A stretch of 64,000 nucleotides of DNA from Nocardiopsis suaedae (GTDB taxonomy: Bacteria > Actinomycetota > Actinomycetes > Streptosporangiales > Streptosporangiaceae). The stretch covers positions 1-64,000 of the forward strand of contig NZ_JAQFWP010000034.1 in the NCBI RefSeq assembly GCF_027706745.1. Direction: 5' to 3'. Below the pieces are notes generated by a model that was not told the DNA's origin, searched no databases, and was given only the letters and a program-made list of their open reading frames with translations. Positions 1 through 7,352 of this stretch are shown here, one piece after another; position 1 is the stretch's first letter; every line of letters begins with the position of its first letter. A program made the translations under genes and the position numbers.

Positions 1-110
1 GGCGCCCCGGCCCCCTCGACGAATCCGCCCGCCGCTGGGAGACCACCCGGCACGCATGCACCGTGCTCGGCATGCTCCTGACCGCCTACGCCATCGGCCT
101 CATCGGCTGA
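1..110 (+). CDS. C-terminal fragment of small membrane protein (DUF1772-like)
   Basis: The frame is open from the left edge and stops with TGA at 108-110. The visible 35 residues read ...RRWETTRHACTVLGMLL... and end ...AYAIGLIG. An R-W-x-x-x-R-x-x-x-x-V-L pattern followed by one hydrophobic helix resembles the C-terminus of DUF1772 (anthrone-oxygenase-like) membrane proteins. The start lies outside the window. Identification rests on a short tail and is tentative; that it is a coding tail is more certain than the family. Confidence 0.45.
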   Translation, partial: RPGPLDESARRWETTRHACTVLGMLLTAYAIGLIG

Positions 111-348
111 GCGGCAAGGAGGAAGGAAGGCGCTCACCCACTCCACGAAGCGGCCCCGAGCCCTGGGCACAGGTCCGGGCGGCTCGTCCTCGAGACGCCC
201 GGACCCGCGCAGGATCCGCGCTGGCCCCAAGCACACGGGGCGTGGCGCCCGTCACAGGCCGCTCCTCAAGGCAGGGCGCCACCTCGGCCAACGCGGAGCC
301 GACCGGTCGTGCCGCCGGGGTGTGCCGCCGGGGTGTGCCGCCGCCCGC
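111..348. other. Gene-free spacer
   Basis: No credible gene. The stretch contains a short tandem duplication of GCCGCCGGGGTGT (311-336) just ahead of the MerR-type promoter. Nothing else recognised. Confidence 0.5.
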
Positions 349-379
349 TTGACCCTGCCCTCGGGGCATGGCCTGAAGT
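349..379 (+). promoter_or_regulatory. MerR-type promoter/operator for the SpoIIM-like gene
   Basis: A -35 hexamer TTGACC (349-354) is followed after a 19-bp spacer by TGAAGT (374-379). The spacer holds the imperfect dyad CCTGCCC-TC-GGGGCATGG. A stretched 19-bp spacer carrying a dyad is the hallmark of MerR-activated promoters. The first 22 bases recur in front of the merR gene itself at 1055. Confidence 0.7.
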
Positions 380-418
380 GGGTCGCGACCCGCCCCGACC
401 GAAAGACGGGACCCACCC

Positions 419-1036
419 ATGCACGTCCTCCGCGAACCCCTCCGGATCGTCCGCGCGAACCTCGGCGCCTACCTCGTCATGAACGCGATCATCTTCGGCC
501 CGTTCTTCCTCGGCATGGGGGCGGCCCTGCTCTTCCCCGACCTGCACGCCTCGCACATGGCGTCCATGCAGGAAGACGGGACGGCGGATCAGGTCACGTC
601 GCTGCTGGACAACTTCTGGCTGTTCAGCCTGACCATCCTCGCCGTCAACACGTTCACGGCCGCCGGCCTGACCATCCTGTTGCCCTCGCTGATCGTGCCC
701 TTCGTCGGCATCGCCCTCTTCGCCTACAAGGCGTTCTTCTTTGGCGTGGCCCTCGCCCCGATCGATGCGACCGTCGCGAAGACCCTGATCCCGCACTCCC
801 TGACGCTCCTCATCGAGTTCCAGGCCTACGCCCTCGTCATGCTCGGCGTCTACCTCCTGGGCAGGGCCTGGCTCCGCCCGGCGGCCGTCGGCGCCCGGAA
901 CCGCCGCCAGGGGTACGTCCTCGGTCTCCGGCAGCTCGGCTGGGTGTGCCTGCCCGCGCTGGTGCTGCTCGTCGTCGGCGCCTTTTACGAGGCCTTCGAG
1001 ATCCTCTACCTGGTTCCGCCGCTGGTCGCCGACTGA
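419..1036 (+). CDS. SpoIIM/DUF95-like membrane protein
   Basis: 205 residues, with about five hydrophobic segments and a short basic N-terminus. The pattern of a conserved Asn-Phe before a membrane helix (LLDNFWLF near residue 63), a central F-x-G-V loop and the P-H-x-L-x-x-L-I-E-F stretch near residue 125 resembles the SpoIIM/DUF95 family, integral membrane proteins that act in envelope remodelling during Bacillus engulfment and occur widely in actinobacteria with unknown roles. It sits behind a MerR-type promoter and immediately upstream of the merR gene carrying the same promoter, so the regulator probably controls it. The start ATG has only a weak ribosome site (GACGGGA). The family call is moderately sure; its role here is unknown. 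Confidence 0.6.
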   Translation: MHVLREPLRIVRANLGAYLVMNAIIFGPFFLGMGAALLFPDLHASHMASMQEDGTADQVTSLLDNFWLFSLTILAVNTFTAAGLTILLPSLIVPFVGIALFAYKAFFFGVALAPIDATVAKTLIPHSLTLLIEFQAYALVMLGVYLLGRAWLRPAAVGARNRRQGYVLGLRQLGWVCLPALVLLVVGAFYEAFEILYLVPPLVAD

Positions 1037-1054
1037 CCTCAGTGGGCCCGCCGA

Positions 1055-1085
1055 TTGACCCTGCCCTCGGGGCATGGTGTGGACT
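1055..1085 (+). promoter_or_regulatory. MerR-type promoter/operator for merR gene
   Basis: TTGACC (1055-1060), a 19-bp spacer and TGGACT (1080-1085). The bases TTGACCCTGCCCTCGGGG are identical to those at 349, so one regulator very likely serves both promoters, giving autoregulation plus control of the upstream membrane-protein gene. Confidence 0.7.
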
Positions 1086-1126
1086 TCTTCCAGGGCAGGG
1101 CAGGACCGCGAACGGGGGAGCAGGCA

Positions 1127-1852
1127 ATGGCGTGGAGCACTCGGCAGCTCGCCGAACTCGCCGGGACGACGGTGAAGGCCGTCCGCCACTACCACGAGAT
1201 CGGGCTGCTCGACGTTCCCGAACGCGCCTCCAACGGGTACAAGCAGTACGGCGTGGCGCACCTGGTCCGGCTGGTGCAGATCAAGCGGCTGAGCGACCTG
1301 GGGGTCCCTCTCGCGCAGATCGCGGCCATGCAGCACGCCGACGAGGAGCCGGACGAGGCGATCCGCGTCCTGGACGCCGAGCTGGAGGCGACGATCGAAC
1401 GGCTCACCCGTATACGCGCGGAACTCGCCGTGCTCCTGCGCCACCGGGCGCTGCCCGAGGTACCGCCCGCATTCGCCCCCGTCTCCCGGGACCTCTCCGA
1501 GGCCAAACGGTCACTGCTCATGGTCTACTCGACGATCTTCAGCGAGGAGACCCTGGAGGCGTTCCGCCGGGCACTGGCCGACCGGGACGAGACCGAAGAC
1601 GAGTTCGACCACCTCCCCGCGGATGCGGACGACGCCGCGATCGACCGCCTCGCCGAACGCATGGCGCCGGCGGTCCGCCGGGCGCGGGAGAGGAATCCGT
1701 CGGCGGTCGACCCGACGGCGGACTCGCCCCGAGGCGCCGAGCTCGCCAAGAGCGCCCTGGCGCACGCGGCGGCGGAGCTGTACAACCCGGCACAGCTCCG
1801 CGTCCTGCAGCGCACGAACGAGCTCCTTGAGCAGGCGGGCGACGGCGCCTAG
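1127..1852 (+). CDS. MerR family transcriptional regulator
   Basis: 241 residues. Residues 3-70 form the MerR winged helix-turn-helix (STRQLAELAGTTVKAVRHYH, then EIGLL and GYKQY). A dimerisation coiled coil follows (about 75-110), then an Asp/Glu- and Arg-rich effector domain with no Cys cluster, which argues against metal sensing. An upstream TTG would start the frame inside the promoter; the ATG at 1127 is chosen because GGGGGAG lies 6 bases in front of it. It is transcribed behind the SpoIIM-like gene, from its own MerR-type promoter. The ligand is unknown; TipA-like or multidrug-type sensing is possible. Confidence 0.9.
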   Translation: MAWSTRQLAELAGTTVKAVRHYHEIGLLDVPERASNGYKQYGVAHLVRLVQIKRLSDLGVPLAQIAAMQHADEEPDEAIRVLDAELEATIERLTRIRAELAVLLRHRALPEVPPAFAPVSRDLSEAKRSLLMVYSTIFSEETLEAFRRALADRDETEDEFDHLPADADDAAIDRLAERMAPAVRRARERNPSAVDPTADSPRGAELAKSALAHAAAELYNPAQLRVLQRTNELLEQAGDGA

Positions 1853-1866
1853 GCCCTGCGGATCCC

Positions 1867-1930
1867 CGTTGATCTCGGGAAAAGCGACGCTACCGGCGCG
1901 GTTTTAGGGGCGTTTTCCCCGAGATCAACG
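1867..1930. terminator. Hairpin between convergent genes
   Basis: The arm CGTTGATCTCGGGAAAAGCG (1867-1886) pairs imperfectly with CGTTTTCCCCGAGATCAACG (1911-1930) across a 24-base loop. It lies between merR (plus) and the aldehyde dehydrogenase (minus), so it can serve as a bidirectional terminator. The arms are unusually A/T-rich for this window. Confidence 0.65.
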
Positions 1931-1951
1931 ACGGAGGGGCGCATCGTCCGT

Positions 1952-3406
1952 TTACTCCGGTCGGCCGTCCACCAGCCGGGGGATGTCCAGCGGGTTCTCA
2001 TCCTTCAGTGCCTCGGGCAGCAGCGTGTCCGGCACCGACTGGTACGCCACCGGCCGGAGGAACCTGCGGACGGCCGTCGTCCCCACCGACGTGTGCAGCG
2101 ACGTCGACGCCGGGTACGGCCCGCCGTGGTGCATCGCGTAGGTCACCGACACGCCCGTCGGCCACCCGTTCCACAGCACGCGCCCCGCGTGCTCGGACAG
2201 GGACGCCAGCAGCCCGGGCGCGACCGCGTCGCCCTCCTCGCCCTGCACCGTCGAGGTGAGCTGCCCCTGGAGCGCCGCGGCCGCCTCCAGCAGCCGCTCC
2301 TCGTCGTCGTACGTCACCACCAGCGACGCCGGGCCGAAGCACTCCTCCAACAGCCCTTCGGGGTCGGCGAGCAGCGCGTCGATGTCGGTCCTCAGCAGCG
2401 ACGGCGTCCACCCGTCGCCCCGCTGCGCCCCTTCGACCAGGACCTCCACGTCCGAACGCCCGCTCAGCCGCTCCAGCCCGGAGCTGAACCCCGACTCGAC
2501 CCGGTCGTTCAGCAGCTCCGCCGCCGCGCGTCCGCGCACGTCGTCCACCAACGGCGCCACGTCGGCCTCGCTCGGCACCAGCAGCACGCCCGGCTTGGTG
2601 CAGAACTGCCCCGCGCCCATGGTGAACGACCCGGCGTAGCCCTCCAGGATCTCCCCGCCGCGCGCCGCCATGGCCGCGCGGGTCACGAACACCGGGTTGA
2701 CGCTGCCCAGCTCCCCGTAGAACGGGATGGGGTCGGGCCGCGACGCCGCCAGGTCGAACAGTGCCCGCCCGCCGGGGATCGACCCCGTGAAGCCCACGGC
2801 CCGCGCCTTCGGGTGCAGCACCGCCCTGCGCCCGGTCTCCTGCCCGTAGACGACCGCGAACACGCCCTCGGGCGCGCCCGCCTTGGTGAGCGCGTCGGCG
2901 ACGACCTCGCCCGTGCGGCGCGCCAGACGCGGGTGCCCGGGGTGCGCCTTGACGACGACGGGGCACCCGGCCGCCAGCGCCGACGCGGTGTCCCCGCCGG
3001 CGGTGCTGAAGGCGAACGGGAAGTTGCTCGCGCCGAACACGACCACCGGCCCCAGCGGCACCAGCATCCGCCGCACGTCCGGCCGCGGCCCCATGCCCCA
3101 CTGCCCGTCGGGGCGGTCGATCGACGCCTCCAGGTAGCGCCCCTCCTCGACGTGGTCGGCGAAGAAGCGCAGCTGGAAGGTGGTGCGCCCGAGTTCGTTG
3201 CGGCAGCGCGCCTCGGGCAGGCGGCTCTCCTCCATGGCGATGGGCACCAGCTCCTCGGCCGCCCCGTCGAGGGCGTCGGCGGCCGCCCGCAGCACGGCGG
3301 CGCGGTCGGCCGGGCGCATCGCCGCGACCTCGGGGGCGGCCGCGGCCGCCGCCTCCATCACGCGGTCGAGCGCCGCCTCGGTGGTGTCCTCGGGCATCCC
3401 CGTCAT
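1952..3406 (-). CDS. NADP-type aldehyde dehydrogenase (ketoglutarate semialdehyde family)
   Basis: 484 residues, full length for the family. It has Asn128 in GASNFPFA, cofactor Lys153 in VVVKAHPGHP, general-base Glu232 in YGELGS and catalytic Cys269 in GQFCTKPG. The ELGS and KAHPGHP motifs are typical of 2,5-dioxovalerate (alpha-ketoglutaric semialdehyde) dehydrogenases, which complete non-phosphorylative pentose or uronate breakdown to 2-oxoglutarate; the exact substrate is inferred. The ATG at 3406 overlaps the stop of the beta-glucosidase gene as ATGA, with AAGGA 8 bases ahead inside that gene, so the two are translationally coupled. Confidence 0.85.
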   Translation of the reverse strand: MTGMPEDTTEAALDRVMEAAAAAAPEVAAMRPADRAAVLRAAADALDGAAEELVPIAMEESRLPEARCRNELGRTTFQLRFFADHVEEGRYLEASIDRPDGQWGMGPRPDVRRMLVPLGPVVVFGASNFPFAFSTAGGDTASALAAGCPVVVKAHPGHPRLARRTGEVVADALTKAGAPEGVFAVVYGQETGRRAVLHPKARAVGFTGSIPGGRALFDLAASRPDPIPFYGELGSVNPVFVTRAAMAARGGEILEGYAGSFTMGAGQFCTKPGVLLVPSEADVAPLVDDVRGRAAAELLNDRVESGFSSGLERLSGRSDVEVLVEGAQRGDGWTPSLLRTDIDALLADPEGLLEECFGPASLVVTYDDEERLLEAAAALQGQLTSTVQGEEGDAVAPGLLASLSEHAGRVLWNGWPTGVSVTYAMHHGGPYPASTSLHTSVGTTAVRRFLRPVAYQSVPDTLLPEALKDENPLDIPRLVDGRPE

Positions 3407-4911
3407 GGCTGATTCCTTCGGGTCGGGGTCGGGTTGCTCTGGTCGGTGTCGGTGTCGGTGTCCGTGCCGGTACCGGCGGCCGGGCCGCCGCCGGTCGGGG
3501 TCCGTCGGCCCTCGATCCACGCCCGGTACCAGGCGTAGGAGTCCTTGGGCGTCCGCCGCCCCGTGTCGAAGTCGACGTGGACGAGGCCGAAGCGCTGCGT
3601 GTACCCCTCGGCCCACTCGAAGTTGTCCAGGAGCGACCAGGCGAAGTAGCCGCGCACGTCGACCCCGTCGGCGACGGCGTCGGCGAGCGCGTGGAGGTGG
3701 CCCTCCAGGTAGGCGCAGCGCTCGGGGTCGGCGACGCGCCCGTCCGCGTCCGGGGCGTCGTCGCGGGAGCACCCGTTCTCGGTGATGTAGAGCGGGGGCA
3801 GCCGGTCGCCGTAGCGACGGTGCAGGCCGGTGAGCAGGTCGTACAGCCCTCGGGGGACGACCGGCCACCCGAAGGCGGTGGTCGGCGTCCCAGGGTGGCG
3901 GCCGGTGTACGGCGGCAGGGCGAACGGAAGGCCGCCGCCCGGCTCGGGGGCCGCGACGACGGTCGGGTTGTAGTAGTTCACGCCCAGGGCGTCCGCCGAC
4001 CCGTGGATCTCGTCGAGGTCGCCGGGCAGGACCGCGTCGTCCAGGGGCGTCCGGCCGCCGGGGGCGTAGGAGCCGAGATCCGGGTACCCGCCCAGCAGCA
4101 GCGGGTCGAGGAACATGCGGTTGTGCAGGGCGTCGTAGGCGCGCGCCGCCTGGAGGTCCGGGTCCTCCACCCGGTCCATGTTCCCGTCCCCGTGCCCGTA
4201 GGTGCCCCGGCCGCCCGCCATGGGCTCGACCGGCGTCAGGTTGTTCGTCAGTAGCACCGTGCGGCCGGTCGCGCGCAGGACCGCCGACGCGCGCGCGTGC
4301 GCGAGGAGCTGGTGGTGCCCGGCGGGCAGCGCACCGGTCATCAGCGCCTTGCCGGGGGCGTGCACACCGAACGCGTACCCGAACGCCATGTGCACGAACG
4401 GCTCGTTGAGGGTGATCCACCGCCGCACCCGGTCGCCGAGGCGGCCGACCGCCGCCTGCGTGTAGTCGGCGAAGCGGTCGGCCGTCTCCCTGGCGAGCCA
4501 CCCGCCCCGTTCCTCTAGGGGGAGGGGCAGGTCCCAGTGGTAGAGCGTGGGGACCGGTTCGATCCCGGCCGCGAGGAGGCCGTCGACGAGCCGGTCGTAG
4601 AAGTCCAGCCCGGCGGCGTCGGCCGGGCCGCGCCCTCCGGGCTGGATCCGGGGCCAGGACAACGACAGCCGGTAAGCGCTTACCCCAAGGCGGCGAAGCA
4701 GCTCGGTGTCCTCGTCGGACCGGCGGTAGTGGTCGCACGCCACCGCGGCGGTGGCGCCGTCGCGGATCCGGCCGGGCTCCGCGGCGAAGGCGTCCCAGAC
4801 CGACCGGCCGCGCGCGTCGGCACCGCCTTCGACCTGGTGGGCGGAGGTCGCCACGCCCCAGAGGAACCCGGGCGGGAACACGGGCGCCCCACCGGGACCG
4901 CCTGCCTGCAC
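3403..4911 (-). CDS. Family 1 glycoside hydrolase (beta-glucosidase)
   Basis: 502 residues from a GTG start with AGGGGG about 8 bases in front. It carries the GH1 acid/base Glu170 in TLNEP and nucleophile Glu378 in YITENG, and the N-terminal FPPGFLWGVATSAHQVEG signature. It has no signal peptide, so it probably cleaves imported beta-glucosides in the cytoplasm. The C-terminus is odd: after the barrel it runs into a Thr/Asp repeat (TGTDTDTDTDQ) and ends four bases inside the aldehyde dehydrogenase gene. No sugar transporter is adjacent. A LacI-type palindrome lies inside the coding region at 4671. A divergent tetR gene lies 149 bp upstream. Confidence 0.93.
   Translation of the reverse strand: MQAGGPGGAPVFPPGFLWGVATSAHQVEGGADARGRSVWDAFAAEPGRIRDGATAAVACDHYRRSDEDTELLRRLGVSAYRLSLSWPRIQPGGRGPADAAGLDFYDRLVDGLLAAGIEPVPTLYHWDLPLPLEERGGWLARETADRFADYTQAAVGRLGDRVRRWITLNEPFVHMAFGYAFGVHAPGKALMTGALPAGHHQLLAHARASAVLRATGRTVLLTNNLTPVEPMAGGRGTYGHGDGNMDRVEDPDLQAARAYDALHNRMFLDPLLLGGYPDLGSYAPGGRTPLDDAVLPGDLDEIHGSADALGVNYYNPTVVAAPEPGGGLPFALPPYTGRHPGTPTTAFGWPVVPRGLYDLLTGLHRRYGDRLPPLYITENGCSRDDAPDADGRVADPERCAYLEGHLHALADAVADGVDVRGYFAWSLLDNFEWAEGYTQRFGLVHVDFDTGRRTPKDSYAWYRAWIEGRRTPTGGGPAAGTGTDTDTDTDQSNPTPTRRNQP
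4671..4684. promoter_or_regulatory. Perfect 14-bp LacI-type palindrome inside the GH1 gene
   Basis: GGTAAGCGCTTACC is a perfect palindrome with the CG centre and AAGCGCTT core typical of LacI-family sugar-repressor operators. It lies about 230 bp inside the beta-glucosidase coding region, where the protein reads GVSAYRLS, a conserved GH1 stretch, so codon constraint could also explain it. No lacI gene is in the window. Confidence 0.35.
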
Positions 4912-5009
4912 CGGACCACCCCCTCTACCAGCCGCACCACGGGTAACACACCCCCCGGCAGCGGCCGGATTCGGCCAATTCGCCGCCTGCGCATTCGCAG
5001 GGCACGAAC

Positions 5010-5040
5010 CCGGAATATTACGGGAACCATTTGATTCCGG
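5010..5040. promoter_or_regulatory. Inverted repeat in the GH1/tetR divergent spacer
   Basis: CCGGAAT (5010-5016) and ATTCCGG (5034-5040) form a perfect inverted repeat with a 17-base centre, in an A/T-richer patch 20 bp ahead of the tetR start. The position suits an operator for autoregulation and for the divergent glucosidase operon. Confidence 0.5.
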
Positions 5041-5060
5041 AAAGGCATCATAGGGATGTG

Positions 5061-5711
5061 ATGACTACTTCCCGCAGTTCCATCGCCGTCGAGCCCGCGC
5101 TCGCGCACGCTCCGCTGCGCCGGCGGCCCGCCCAGCAGCGCAGCATGGCGCGCGTCCAGCGGATGCTGGACGCCTGCGCCGAACTCCTGGACGAGGGCGG
5201 GTACAGCGGACTGTCCACCACGCGCATCGCCGAACGCGCGGGCGTCGCCATCGGATCGGTCTACCAGTTCTTCCCCGACAAGAAGGCCATCACCCAGGCG
5301 CTGGTCCTGCGCTACCTCGACATGTTCAGCCACCGGGTGGCCGACCGCCTCAAGAACGGGGGGTTCGATCACTGGAGCGAGGCCGTCGATGTCATCATCG
5401 ACGAGTACCTGGACATGCACCGCAATGTCCCGGGCTTCCGCAGCCTGCACTTCGGCGACGTCGTGGACGTGCGCCTCCTCGACACCGCCTCCGACAACAA
5501 CGGCGTGATCGCCGCCCGCCTGCGCGAGCTGCTCACCACCGTGGCCGGGGCCGAGGAGAGCGAGCGCCTGGACCGCGCCGTCACCGTCGCCGTGGAGGCC
5601 GCCGACGCGGTGCTCAAACTGGCCTTCCGCGCCGACCCCGACGGGGACCCCGACCTGATCTCCGAGGCCAAGCTGATGCTCCGGTGCTATCTGGGCCGAC
5701 ACTTCGCCTGA
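5061..5711 (+). CDS. TetR family transcriptional regulator
   Basis: 216 residues. The N-terminal helix-turn-helix (residues about 25-75) is clear: VQRMLDACAELLDEGGYSGL, then TTRIAERAGVAIGSVYQFFPDKKAI. The C-terminal ligand domain carries the LMLRCYLGRHF ending common in actinobacterial TetRs. The ATG at 5061 is preceded by AGGG; a GTG directly ahead (5058) is an alternative. It is divergent from the glucosidase/aldehyde dehydrogenase pair with an inverted repeat between them, so it may control that operon. Confidence 0.88.
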   Translation: MTTSRSSIAVEPALAHAPLRRRPAQQRSMARVQRMLDACAELLDEGGYSGLSTTRIAERAGVAIGSVYQFFPDKKAITQALVLRYLDMFSHRVADRLKNGGFDHWSEAVDVIIDEYLDMHRNVPGFRSLHFGDVVDVRLLDTASDNNGVIAARLRELLTTVAGAEESERLDRAVTVAVEAADAVLKLAFRADPDGDPDLISEAKLMLRCYLGRHFA

Positions 5712-5783
5712 GCCGGGACCCGGGGCCGCGGCGCACCGGCGCCGCGGGCACGGGGCGGCGCACACCGACGGGAGGAGCCCTCG

Positions 5784-6659
5784 TTGACGCACACCGAAAC
5801 CGCAGTATCACCCGCGGCCGGACCGGCCCCGGGCCCGGTGGCGGGCACAGCGGCCGGGGTGCCGTTCCTCGCGGTCCCGCCCGCGATCGGTGGGCCGCAC
5901 GCCCCGCTGGTGCTGGCGCTGCACGCGTTCGAGCCGCCGCGCGGGGAGACCGCCCTGGCGGGGACGCTGCCGCTGGCCTCGCTCCCGGCGTGGCGCGTCT
6001 ACCTGGGCCTGCCGATGTTCGGCGCCCGCCTGCCCGAGGGCGGCGTCGCCGCCGTCAACGAGCTGGGGCGCGCCGACTACCTGCTGCACCTGTACGCGCC
6101 GGTGGTGGAGCAGGCCGGAAACGAGCTGCACGCGGCCGCCGCGGAGCTCGCCACGCGGTTTCCCGTGGTCGACGGCCCGGTGGGGCTGATGGGGGTGGGC
6201 GCCGGAGGGGCGGCGGCGATGCTGGCGCTGGCCGAGTCCGACCTGCCGGTGGCCGCGGTGGGCGTGGTCAACCCGGTCACCGCGCCGCAGCGGGTGATCG
6301 CCGCCCGCGAGCGCCGCACCGGGGCGCCCTACGCCTGGACCGAGGAGGCCCGCGACGCGGCGCTCCGGCTGGACGTCGCCGGCCGCGTCTCCGACATGGC
6401 GGCCCGCAGGCAGATCCCCCCGGTCCTGGTGGTGAGCGGCGGCCAGGACGAGGTGGTCCCGCCGGACCACGGCCGCGGGCTCTGCACCGCGCTGGCCCCC
6501 TACACCGGCCCCGAGCGGGTGCGGCACGCGGTCGTCCCCGACCTGGCGCACACGCTGGGCCCCGAACCCGGTCTCCAGCCGGGTCCGCCCACCCCGGGCG
6601 GTGTCCTGGCCGACCGGGCGCTGACGGAGTGGTTCCACCGGCACCTGTCGGAGCAGTAG
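5784..6659 (+). CDS. Alpha/beta-hydrolase-fold protein lacking the catalytic serine
   Basis: 291 residues from a TTG start with GGAGGA 7 bases ahead. The fold markers are an Ala/Pro-rich N-terminus, the LALHAF strand near residue 45, the elbow LMGVGAGGAAA at 135-145, GGQDEVVPP near 218 (acid) and DLAHTLGPE near 254 (His). The elbow reads G137-V-G139-A-G141, so the Ser/Cys nucleophile position holds Gly. The acid and His remain. Either it is a non-catalytic relative or it uses another chemistry. It follows tetR by 72 bp on the same strand. Confidence 0.75.
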   Translation: MTHTETAVSPAAGPAPGPVAGTAAGVPFLAVPPAIGGPHAPLVLALHAFEPPRGETALAGTLPLASLPAWRVYLGLPMFGARLPEGGVAAVNELGRADYLLHLYAPVVEQAGNELHAAAAELATRFPVVDGPVGLMGVGAGGAAAMLALAESDLPVAAVGVVNPVTAPQRVIAARERRTGAPYAWTEEARDAALRLDVAGRVSDMAARRQIPPVLVVSGGQDEVVPPDHGRGLCTALAPYTGPERVRHAVVPDLAHTLGPEPGLQPGPPTPGGVLADRALTEWFHRHLSEQ

Positions 6660-6692
6660 CGGAGCCCCGGGCTCTCCGCCCCCGGGCCCTAT

Positions 6693-6726
6693 GCGCGTAC
6701 AAGGTACGCGCCTACGTTCGTAGGCG
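6693..6726. promoter_or_regulatory. Two overlapping palindromes upstream of the peroxiredoxin-like gene
   Basis: GCGCGTAC-AAG-GTACGCGC (6693-6711) overlaps CGCCTACG-TT-CGTAGGCG (6709-6726). TACG-n-CGTA dyads are common TetR-family operators. They lie 30-65 bp ahead of the ATG at 6758, a position suited to repression of that gene. The cognate regulator is not evident. Confidence 0.6.
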
Positions 6727-6757
6727 TATGCGCTACACCTACGTGAGGACTCTCCCC

Positions 6758-7333
6758 ATGGCCGCCTCCCGTTCCGCCCGCCTGGCGGTCGGCGACACCG
6801 CCCCCGAGGCCGCGCCGACATCCGCCACCGGTGAGCACGTGTCACTCCCCGACCCCGACCGCATCGTCCACCTGCAGTTCCGCCGGTTCGTCGGGTGCCC
6901 GATCTGCCACTTGCACCTGCACTCGTTCACCCGACGCCACGCCGACATCGAGGCAGCGGGGGTGCGCGCGGTCGCCGTGTTCCACTCGACCGCCGACGGC
7001 CTGCGCGCGTACGCCGAGAGCGCCCCGTTCACGCTCGTGGCCGACCCCGGCAGGGAGCTCTACACGGCGTACGGCGTGGAGTCGGGCCCGCGCTCGCTCC
7101 TCTCCCCGGGCGCCTGGCCGGGGATCGCGCGCGCGGACTTCCACGCCGTCCGGCTGCTCCTGCAGAAGCGCCCCTGGCCGACACCGGAGCGCCTCCCGCC
7201 GGGCGGCGTGCTGGGCCTGCCCGCCGACCTCCTCATCGCCCCGGACGGGCGGATCCTGGCGGTGAAGTACGGCGCCCACGCCGACGACCAGTGGTCGGTC
7301 GACGAGATGCTCGCCCGGGTCCCGAAGCCCTGA
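6758..7333 (+). CDS. AhpC/TSA-type peroxiredoxin-like protein
   Basis: 191 residues, thioredoxin fold. The N-terminal GDTAPEAAP stretch and the FRRFVGCPICHLHL motif place a C47-P-I-C50 pair where peroxiredoxin-like proteins carry their redox cysteines. A Val-Ala-Asp-Pro motif (TLVADPGRELY) follows near residue 95 as in AhpC/TSA proteins. The ATG at 6758 is preferred over one at 6728 because GAGGA lies 8 bases before it. It probably reduces peroxides or an unknown disulfide. Two palindromes precede it, and it converges with a flavoprotein disulfide reductase gene. Confidence 0.8.
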   Translation: MAASRSARLAVGDTAPEAAPTSATGEHVSLPDPDRIVHLQFRRFVGCPICHLHLHSFTRRHADIEAAGVRAVAVFHSTADGLRAYAESAPFTLVADPGRELYTAYGVESGPRSLLSPGAWPGIARADFHAVRLLLQKRPWPTPERLPPGGVLGLPADLLIAPDGRILAVKYGAHADDQWSVDEMLARVPKP

Positions 7334-7352
7334 GCGCCGGCCCCGCCTCCCG

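Noticed and set aside
1952-4738. Apparent 928-residue fusion reading through the glucosidase region into the aldehyde dehydrogenase
   Set aside because: The upstream part is the wrong frame of the GH1 gene (Arg/Pro-rich). The real GH1 frame and the ATGA overlap explain the region.
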